NCBI GenBank assembly: GCA_027422505.1
Contig: JAPQWV010000305.1
Coordinates: 310,001 to 374,000 of the forward strand
Length of the DNA: 64,000 nt
Origin: Craterostigma plantagineum
Taxonomy: Eukaryota > Streptophyta > Magnoliopsida > Lamiales > Linderniaceae
Direction of reading: 5' to 3'
Shown: positions 55,346 to 64,000 of the stretch, one piece after another
Layout of the letters: every line of letters starts with the position of its first letter
Position numbering within the stretch: position 1 is the stretch's first letter
Position numbers and translations under genes: made by a program
Notes under the pieces: generated by a model
Seen by the model: the letters and a program-made list of their open reading frames with translations, nothing else
What the model was told of the DNA's origin: nothing
Databases searched by the model: none

Positions 55346-58300
55346 TATATCATAATCATAATTTCATGCATTCACATAAATTCATGCATTCATATAAGTT
55401 ATTTTTAACCAGACGTATAGATAGAATAAGGTATTTAAAGTATTATAGTTCTAGGTTCTCAAAGAGATAAGTGGTGAAGAAGTAAATGTTATGAAATTAG
55501 AATTTCTCTAAGTTAGAATTTTCTAGGTTTTTCTCAGGTTTTGAGAAACTTTATATGTACTAATTAAAGTAATTAAATAAATTAGGAAGTTTAATGATAT
55601 TCTTGAGATTCTTTAAAATGGAAGAAATAATTAAATAATATTAAAGTATGGCTAAAGAAGAATTTCGAAACTCTTTAGATATGGATCTCGAAATTGGTCA
55701 ATGAGGACTTCGAAATTCTTTAAACAAGGATCTCGAGATTAGTTCAATGAAGACCTCTAAATTCTTCAATCAAGAATTCGAGATTCCTTGAGCTCTCGAT
55801 ATATATATCATGCGACAATTTAAACAATTCTTAGGAAGATATATCGAAAACTTAGTTGTAAGGGAAACGTTCTTAATAATAATATAATGTGTATGAGAGG
55901 AACTTAGGATAAACAATAATAAAAAGTGGTTGATGTCACTTGATTACTAATACACGCAAGCTATAAGGATAAGAAGGGAGTTAATAATTCATTTGCTAAA
56001 CTATCAAAAATAACCTTGGAAGAAAACAAAAAAATTCAAGAAGTATTCATAAACCAGTTTTGAGGTATGATTTCTTACTTTGGATTTACGTTTAATTGCG
56101 AGCTCATATTGTTGGAAGTGCTCATGAGCATGAAAAGTTGCTTAATCTATGCCTTACATCGATTTTTGGATTTTTAGGGTTTGTTATAATTTAAAAAATT
56201 TCAACTAAGTGTATAAAGTTTTCAATCCTAAGTAGATAATTCTGTTAATTCGATAGTTCTCGGTATTGGAACATACTACTTAAATATTCAAAGCTATTGG
56301 AAGAAAATGTTTTGGCAGTTTAGGTATCTTTAAATAAATATATGATTTCAATGTATGAATACTTAGCATGATTATGAGTGTATGGCTTTCGACAGAATGG
56401 GATTTTGGTTATTAGGGTTTTTCCTAGATTATTGAAAGGATTGCATATCTATTTAGTTGGATAATTTTGATATTAGGACACATGTTAGAGTTGGAAGGAG
56501 TTGAATCTTTTGAAGAAATTTTTCATATTCTTTAGAATGTTAGGGTTTGATCGAATTTTGGAAAAAATTCGAAAGAAAATTGTGTCTTCAAGTTTTCCAG
56601 ATTTTTATTAATTTTGGAATGAGATTTCGAGATATGCTTTCAAAGCTAAGGCTGAATTTCGATGATATGAAATAGATAGATCTCGAAAATTTTAAGAACA
56701 TAGATCTCGAAGTCAATTAGGTAGATATCGAATTAGATGTCGAAGTTGGTAGGAATTTTGAAATATAAATGTCGAGGTATAAATCTCGAAAGAACTAAAT
56801 GAATCTCGAGATGTGATCTCGAGATCAATTAGGTAAATCTCGAAATAAAATCTCGAGACATTTCGACATTAGCAAGGAAGATCTCGAGATTTAAAAATTC
56901 ATTTAGATAAAATGTCGAGTTATGATTTCGAGTATGATGCCGAGTATGATGTCGAGATTTAGCAATTCACTTAGATAGAATGTCGAGTTATGATTTCGAG
57001 TATGATGTCGAGATTTTGAAATCCAATTAGATAAATATCGAGATATATTAAAAAGACTTCGAGTTATACTGTCTGACTTATGTTATGATGTCGAGATCTA
57101 GAAATTCATTTAGATAAAGTGTCGATTATGTTATGCTGTCGAGATCTAGAAAACGATTAAGAAGATGTCGAGATGTGTTTCGAAATTTTCTATGGCACAT
57201 TTCGAAATCCTTTATATTGCACTTTAAAGTTCTCGACATATACTACTAAGATTTCGGTAAGTATAGATTTCAAGATATAATCTCGAATGAACTAAATAAA
57301 TCTCGAGAGGTAATCTCGAATGAATTAAACTAATCTCGAGATGTAATGTCGAGTTAGATAAATCTCGAGATGTAATCTCGAGATAGATTAGAAAGACTTC
57401 GACATACAATTTCGAAGATAAACTATGAAGACTGCGATATACAACTTGAAATAAATTTGGAAGATTCCGAGCTATGGTTTCGAGATTTAGAAATTCAATT
57501 ACATAAAATTTCGAGATATGATTTCGAAACTAAATAATGTTATTAGATAGACCTTCGAGATATAAGGGAATTTTATAATAATAAGAATACCGAACTTAAT
57601 AAAATTTCGAAATAAAGAGAATTGTGAGACAGATATAAGAAATTTAATATTACATAAAGTGTTCGATATTTAGGGTTTTGATATAATATAAGTTAGGGTT
57701 TCTGGTAAAGGCTACGGATAGGAACGATCCTGCATAATAAAGCATGCATATCACGCACGTATGTCATTATAGGAATTTCATATTTACGAATTAAATAATT
57801 GTATAGGTCACGAGTCTGATAAGGGCAAGGGCGAAGCTGATTATGCGAACGAAGAAAATAGGCGAAACTTGTGAGTATGATTTGCAACATGTACCTTATG
57901 TGCCTTATGTGCTTACATGCTTTATATGGATTAATTGACTAATATGTGCTTTATATGCTATTTATGAATCGACGTGAACTATGTGACCGGAACATGCTCT
58001 TATATGATTTGTGTGTTATATAAGATATTTTATATAGCATTGCATACATATAAAATGAAGGGCGTGATGACAGCTACGACTACAGATGGTATGATACGGA
58101 TGCTACGACATATATCCCTACAAATCGGGGGATTTTACAGTGTCCTGTATAGGCAACACGTATCCCTACAAATAGGGGGATTACGACATGGTTACAGAGT
58201 CCCATGCATGGGCGTCGACTGGGCGTACAGTACAGTCTAGCTAGTCTATAATTGGAGTATCAAAATAAATGGACATATAGAATGACATGTGATCTACGGA

Positions 58301-58490
58301 TCTTATGGTATACGCACGACGATTTTATGATGGCATAATTAAGATATTAATGGGAAGGAATGGATTAGTGTTTATTTTATTGTCACTTGTTATTAGCTAG
58401 CGACCATACTCTGAATCGTTGTATTCGCAGTTGTTGTAGATAATTAGCAGGCTACGTAGAACGCATCATCATACAAGCATGGATTCAAGG
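55346..58490 (+). mobile_element. About 3.1 kb non-coding insertion, probably a solo LTR
   Basis: This segment separates two parts of one gag and has no coding signal. From about 55670 to 57560 it is crowded with TCTCGAGAT, TTCGAGAT and GTCGAGAT motifs at irregular 20-60 bp spacing. Farther on it carries a donor-like TTGTGAGTATG near 57870 and two similar ATCCCTACAAAT-GGGGGATT blocks near 58110 and 58163. Size and layout suggest a long gypsy LTR, but I could not find exact ends or a target duplication, so the boundaries are approximate. Confidence 0.45.
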
Positions 58491-58497
58491 TTGGTCG

Positions 58498-59360
58498 ATG
58501 ACGCTCTCCTCCTGCTCGATGGAAAATGGTGACAAAAAGATAAAGAAGCAGAAAGCCATGATCACCAACTGGGAAGAGGCCGGAAGTGAAGAGGAGGAAG
58601 ATCTCGCCTACATGGCCGATGATGATCAGGTATCTTCTTCATCCACTATTAAGAAAATACTCTTTCTAAATGAATTATATGCTAGGCAAGATTAATCTCA
58701 TGATAACGCTTCCTCGGTTCTTGAAGTAGATGAAAAGGAAGAAATGTTTGAAATAATTCAAAACGCAGAAAGAAGGATTAAGTCGCTCAACTCACAAGTA
58801 AAGAGTCTGGTTAGGCAACGAGATGACGTAGCTAGAGAAAAGCACAAAATGGATCTAGAAAATGAACGCTTGAGATCCGAGCTAGAAACACTTAAGGAAG
58901 AAAAAGCCTTATGTAATTGTGAAGAGCTTAGGAAGCAAAATAATGATATATCTAAAGACATGTCTGTTCTTAAGGTATCCTTAGAAGAAAAACATGAACT
59001 GTTGATAGACTTCTTGAAGGGAAACAAAATCTTGACATGACACTTAGTCTTCCTAGACATGTTGGAAAAACATGGATAGGATATTCCACGACACCTAAGC
59101 ATGCTACACCTTCACAAGATATTAAAAAGCCTAAATGTTTTTCATGCGGCCTTCACGGTCATTATACTAACCACTGTGTTTTTCAGAGAGCTGATAAATC
59201 TAGATATATCTGGAGGCCAAAGCAGGTTCCTAAGAATCAAAGTTCTAACACTGGTCCGCCTGTGTTTGTGAGATCACAGTCCTTGACAGATGATATACCA
59301 TTTGTTAACAGGAGTTATTTTGTGTGGCAGCCCGTCTTCCACCACTACTTTCTTAACTAG
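58498..59360 (+). pseudogene. Copia gag fragment, C-terminal part
   Basis: The frame KKQKAMITNWEEAGSEEEED is followed by a single in-frame stop at 58693-58695. A long coiled coil comes next (RIKSLNSQVKSLVRQRDDVA, LRSELETLKEEKALCN). A frame change at about 59040 leads to the zinc knuckle CFSCGLHGHYTNHC and a truncated tail ending at 59360. Coiled-coil gags of this type are known from long copia elements. No protease or pol follows. Confidence 0.78.
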
Positions 59361-62299
59361 TTTATGTAACTAGTGTCGTAGAAAAGAAATGGACGGTACG
59401 AAATTTCGCATAAAATTTTTCGTTTCATAAGAAGGAATCGTAACTGTTCTTACAAAATCATCATGGGTCCTATTTACATAGGAAAGTGCGCATGCGGGTC
59501 AAAATAAATCTATTTACTGGGCCTCCACGAGGTCGCATCCATGCACACACTTCCATCTCAAATGCCCTCGGAAGCTTCAAAAGTTGGCCTCGCTGTGAAA
59601 ATGATCACGTACCGTGATCGCGGGTCCTACAACACATAAAAACGTGGAATGAGCTTATAAAGCTCAGTAAGTGAAAACCATGCATGCAATGCACGTGAGC
59701 AAATAGCGAAGGCATTCGTGCCAATGCTATCTACTTCTCACATCCTTCTCGTTCTTTCACTTCATATTTGGGCCCCTCGGCTTTCAATCTTACTATGCAC
59801 CATATAGAGCTCAAACCCCTAAGGGTATAAATAAGTGACAGTACACACACTGGGTGGCTAAACCCGAGTACTTCATCTATGCTTAACCCTATGGTGCCTT
59901 TCAATCCCAATGTGGTCCACACTGAGAGGCTAATAGTGCCTTTCAATCCCAATGCGTTCCCATTGAGAGGCTAACCCGGGCACACAAATTTCGTGTAACC
60001 CTAAGGCGTCTTTCCATCCCAATGCGGTCTGACACGCGGCGCTTCTCGCTGGTAGCTTACTACGAGGTTGCCAACACTCGAGGTTCCCTCGGTGCCGTTC
60101 ATTCCCTCGAGTCGCATCCTTCAGGTTGCATCTCTCGCTACGGGGTATCCACCTGCCTCTCGTGAATCAGGCTATTGGCCTCGTGAATAGCCATGGTGTA
60201 TTTCCCCTACCTCTCGTGAATCAGGTAATATTTGGCCTCGTGAATGACCATGGTAGCATAGAAGAGCCGTAACTCATCATTGAGTCGACACAAATGCCTA
60301 TATCGGCAAACATCGCTCTCACGCGATCTTATACTCATGCACGCTCTCTTTCCCTGACTCTTATACTAGTCGTGCATGCATATGCTCTTGCCATGAATAT
60401 GCGTGTCATGCCATCATATAATGTCAATTAATTATATAAGAGATCACATAATGCAAGGAAGCCACATAAAATCATAAAAGCACGTAACACATAATTTCAT
60501 GCACATACAGTTATGTGTCGTAGTTGGGGCTTCCACTTACCTGTCATCCAAGCTAAATAAATTTACTGCTCCGAAAAATTCCTATTTTTTCGACCCTTAA
60601 ATAAAAATATAAAAGTATCAGTATAGATCGTAAGAATGCCTACGTTAGATAGCTATTTCGAAAGACACTGGCTAATGACGCTGTATTATTCGAATCGCCC
60701 GATCATCTATTCAAATTCCCTGTTTACAACTGAAAATCGGTCGAATCTAGTCTAATTTATGTAACACGGCGAAAGTACTGTCACATGTGGCTGATTCGAT
60801 CGAAAGTGCCTACGCAGTGATCAATTATTACTTATCTTGGCTTTTCTAGTTTCGATCGAAAGTCGCTTCCTAAATTACAAGGTTCTCACAATTTGCACTA
60901 TTTAAAATATTATTAAAATAATATCTACAATCCTAGACAAGATTAAGTTGTCCCACACCTTCAATTGTCCAAAACAATGACTAAATTATTCAAACTTTGG
61001 AATTCATCAAAGGTCCCTATCCAACATCCGACATTCATGCTTAAGAATTCAACTTATTATAAAATATTAATATACTATCCGAATTTCCAACCCTATCAAC
61101 TACTTAAAGAAAATCATTCCACCTAAGGTTGATTCGCCGACTTTGCACATAAATATCTAATTCGGTCGAAACCTCAACAATTAGTCTTCAACCATTTGCA
61201 ACTTAACTTGTACGATCCTTCTACCCAGAAATTATAAATTCTAACTTCCCTTCAATAATAATCTACCCAGAAACTCGTAAGTTCTATAACTTCTTTTACA
61301 CTAAAATTGCTAAATTTACTCATGGGTTAGCATGACCTATTCGTTACTCTAGGGTTTTCACCATCTGTCGTACGCTCAAATTTTCTATGCATTCATTAAT
61401 TTCCTGTAATTAACATAGCTTAACCACCCCACCCTAAGTTACAAAATTTAAACAATTAATAAATAATATTTCAGCTTACCCAACTCGAACCTCCACTTGT
61501 CTTTGGATTTTGTTATTGTTTCTCTCGTTCACTATTCATATTGATTCATGCGAGTTCTTATGAGGGTTTTCTTTATCTTTTAGTTTCTTATTTGAACTCT
61601 TCCTCATCGTTACCTTAGTTTATTTGATAAGTATTGTGCTTAGATAATTGTGCTTGAGTTGACAATTAGGTGACTAAGCAACTATTTTTACCTCCTATAT
61701 TAAGAAACCCTTGCGTGCCATTTAATTATTCACTCTTCCTAAGCTATGATTGGTCAATCTTGTATTAAGGTGTCGTTTCCTCACTCCACTAATTCATGAA
61801 ATATTATTTTATTACCTAGTCACCTAATACTTCTCGTGATTTATTAAAAGCATATAGGTTCTCGACATGGCTTTCGAGATGGACGTCGATATTTATAAAC
61901 AACTACCTCGAGGTGGCTGTTAGAATCATAAACAGGATGTCGAGATATGTTCCGACATTTTAAACAAAATTTCGACATCAACATCAAAGATAGATTTCGA
62001 GATTTAACAATACCTAATTTCGACATCTACTTCTTCGAGTTTTTCGTTCGGTATTTATTCATTTCGAGATTGTTGATCTCGAAAACCCTTAACTCGACAT
62101 TCTCTCATCTCGACATTTACCTATTTCGAGATTGTTAGTTTCGAAATTTCCCCAATTCGACATTCTTGTTTTTTTATTGTCGAAATTGACTCTCTCTTGA
62201 AAACTATAAATCTCGAGACTCTTAAGATTTCGAGATCCAAAGATCTCGACATTCCAAGATTTCGTGATCCTATCAATTGCTCGAATATTCTCACAGAAC
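59361..62299 (-). other. About 2.9 kb non-coding LTR-like segment, opposite orientation
   Basis: On the minus strand the layout resembles 55346-58490: a first part rich in CTCGAGA/TTCGAGA/GTCGAGA (62290-61850), a GACAGGTAAGTGG donor-like site near 60540, and repeated ATTCACGAGGC blocks near 60160-60250. It is probably another solo LTR or LTR fragment of a related family. I see no coding sequence, and the ends are not defined. Confidence 0.4.
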
Positions 62300-62757
62300 T
62301 GTTGAATAATCTCAATTTAAGCCACCATGGAAGACTAAGTGAAGAGAAAAAGAGAAAAAGTTAAAAACGTATGTGATATGGCCAACCAAGTCAAAGACAA
62401 ATCAATCCATAGCCGAAGAGAAAAATCACGTGTGATACACGAGGAGGAGAAGTCAATATAAGCAACAAGTGATTACACATGATATAGTAATGGTTATCCT
62501 CTTGTTAGTATATGCTAACTATATATCTATATATATATATGCAATGAATGGTATGTAACGATGTGTGGGAGAGAAAGGCACAAAGTGCCTTTGTGAGTGG
62601 GAAAATAGGAAAAGGCACAAAGTGCCATTACTATATGTCTGAAGAAAAAAGAGAGATATAGTTTGTGTGTATGTATTAAATGTAAAATAGATTTCGTTCC
62701 TCTGTTATAACAAAAATCGTTCCTCCTCACACATACATATAAGAAATATAAACAACA
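62300..62757 (+). repeat. 5' LTR of a third copia element (458 bp)
   Basis: It begins TGTTGAATAATC and ends ATATAAACAACA, followed three bases later by a primer site. A TATA-rich stretch (TATATCTATATATATATATG) lies near 62521, and two copies of AGGCACAAAGTGCC lie at 62576 and 62613. The second LTR lies outside the window, so the extent is inferred from the termini. Confidence 0.7.
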
Positions 62758-62759
62758 AA

Positions 62760-64000
62760 ATGGTATCAGAGCCGATGGTGTCGCCAGCACCGATGCAGCC
62801 GACAGAGCCGAAGGTGTCCACAGAGCCGATGATATCGCCAGAGCCGACAGAGCCGATGGTACCGATGGTGTCGAAGCTGATATTATTTACCCACATGTTA
62901 ATCCCGCAACTCACCAAGAATAACTACGCAAGGTGGAGCGTCGAAATGGAAGCTTTACTCAAATCGCAAGGCTTATGGGAAATAGTCGAAGATGGATATT
63001 CACCAGATACGACGAAGTATACAAAGTCGCAACGGAAGACGTTGGGAGCTGCCGTCAGAGAAAATGGTCTTGCGGTCCTTCTCATCGACGAAGCGTTAGA
63101 TTTTACCGGTTTCGGAGCGATAGGCGCAACGAAAAAAGCCAAGCAAGCCTGGGATCTGTTGGAGAAAGCGTATAAAGACGCTTGTAGCAACCAAGTTCAG
63201 CCACAAAAACAGGGCGAACTTGCAACGACGAAGGAGGACGAGAAGAACGTTGAGTGCGAACCCGTACGAGAAGAGGGAGCTCGTGTCGTGGAGAGCGAGC
63301 GTGATAAAAATCACGCTGAGCCGATGGTGGAAAAGAAAAAGGTCGAACCACCACTAAAACCCGAGACGGGAAAAGAAGAAGGCGAATCATCAAAGATGAA
63401 AGCCGATGGCGATGAAGAGGAGGAAATAAATCCAAAGGCCGATGAGCCAACTCACAGTGAAGGCAGAGCGTCAAAGAAAGACGCAGGTGAAGAAAAGGAG
63501 AAAAAATCTCCAAAGGCCGAAAAGGCCGTGAAAGAAGAAAAAATGGCTGAAGCAGCCGTTGAAGTGATAAAAGAAAATATCACTCGTGAAGTCCCCACCA
63601 CCACTCTAACAACGGAAACTCCCTACGAGGAGGAGCCCTCAAAGCTCGAGAAAAAGGAGGCGTATGAAGAAACGCCGCCACGACAACCACATGAGAAAGT
63701 CGAGAAGATCGACGCGAAGACATCGAAAGATGACGATGAGATGAAAAACAAGGTCGACGACGCCATGCACACGTCGTCGGACGAAGCTATAAATAAATTT
63801 CACGAGGCGGGTGAGAAAGCCACAGAGAAATACGACACGGTAGTCGAGAACGATGTTGATGCCGAAGAAGACACTAGAAAGAAGCCAACTTACCAAGAAG
63901 AAGCTGTACGAGGTGAGATGCAGGAGAGCGACGAGATGGCCGTGCATGAAGCCATGACGGAGGCCCTGCGAAAGACTGGCGAAGGAGTCAATAGACAAAA
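62760..64000 (+). CDS. Gag-like protein with long acidic/lysine-rich tail, partial
   Basis: One frame is open without a stop from ATG at 62760 to the window edge, 413 codons, so the protein is incomplete. Residues of about 1-40 are Pro/Met-rich with repeated TEP and PMV words. About 45-140 is a copia gag N-domain (LTKNNYARWSVEMEALLKSQ, LWEIVEDGY, AKQAWDLLEKAYKD). The usual rest of gag is then replaced by more than 270 residues rich in Lys, Glu, Asp and Ala, with words such as KKDAGEEKEKKSPKAEK and EKATEKYDTVVEND. The tail looks intrinsically disordered and LEA-like in composition. It could be an unusual retrotransposon gag or a host gene derived from one. The LTR and primer site directly upstream favour the first. 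Confidence 0.75.
   Translation, partial: MVSEPMVSPAPMQPTEPKVSTEPMISPEPTEPMVPMVSKLILFTHMLIPQLTKNNYARWSVEMEALLKSQGLWEIVEDGYSPDTTKYTKSQRKTLGAAVRENGLAVLLIDEALDFTGFGAIGATKKAKQAWDLLEKAYKDACSNQVQPQKQGELATTKEDEKNVECEPVREEGARVVESERDKNHAEPMVEKKKVEPPLKPETGKEEGESSKMKADGDEEEEINPKADEPTHSEGRASKKDAGEEKEKKSPKAEKAVKEEKMAEAAVEVIKENITREVPTTTLTTETPYEEEPSKLEKKEAYEETPPRQPHEKVEKIDAKTSKDDDEMKNKVDDAMHTSSDEAINKFHEAGEKATEKYDTVVENDVDAEEDTRKKPTYQEEAVRGEMQESDEMAVHEAMTEALRKTGEGVNRQ
62761..62773 (+). other. Primer-binding site overlapping the gag start codon
   Basis: TGGTATCAGAGCC is complementary to initiator Met tRNA. The preceding base makes ATG at 62760-62762, so the likely translation start lies inside the primer site. 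Confidence 0.85.

Noticed and set aside
55346..62299. The two TCTCGAGA-rich segments as the LTR pair of one element
   Set aside because: They lie in opposite orientation and do not share termini, so they cannot be a normal LTR pair.

Overview
The window looks like nuclear DNA of a flowering plant, most likely a eudicot. Three ordinary genes with GT-AG introns are surrounded by nested LTR retrotransposons and MITEs. The plant calls rest on a UVH6/XPD helicase with plant-type spacing, a plant-type R3H protein, a plant bHLH factor, and Tat, Athila and Ty1/copia elements. The species cannot be named from sequence alone.

Layout. 1-2264: an unresolved gene remnant and AT-rich sequence. 2270-13799: a decayed Ty3/gypsy Tat-lineage element on the + strand (target duplication GTTAA). 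Its 5' LTR is split by a hAT element (2552-3495), and an intron-containing block on the opposite strand lies before its 3' LTR. 13805-15604: a Stowaway MITE and low-complexity DNA. 15605-20462: a complete 13-exon XPD/UVH6 gene on +. 20984-23308: a complete 6-exon R3H-domain gene on -, convergent with XPD, with a PIF/Harbinger-type MITE in its last intron. 23722-24199: a hAT MITE. 24235-49190: a tandem array of an about 1.24 kb non-coding unit (about two and a half copies). Its second copy is split by a 21.6 kb Ty1/copia insertion on - (26429-48028, duplication GGTTC), which carries a young Athila gypsy element on - (28179-39852, duplication ACAAC) inside its 3' LTR. 49725-50589: another hAT element. 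50765-53058: an eight-exon bHLH gene on +. 53059-62299: remnants of a second copia gag, broken and flanked by two about 3 kb non-coding segments rich in TCTCGAGA-like motifs. 62300-64000: the 5' LTR, primer site and start of a third copia element, whose open gag-like frame continues into a long charged tail and runs off the window.

How the parts relate. The three host genes appear intact and unrelated in function (DNA repair/transcription helicase, nucleic-acid-binding protein, transcription factor). Insertion order can be read from target duplications and empty sites. The 1.24 kb unit was tandemly duplicated, copy 1 then gained a Stowaway element, the copia element split copy 2, and Athila later entered the copia LTR. 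The most unusual signal is a 14-bp perfect palindrome, GTCACGGCCGTGAC. I count 15 exact copies: four in each Athila LTR just upstream of a TATA box, five in a regular array behind Athila pol, and one in each LTR of the unrelated copia element.
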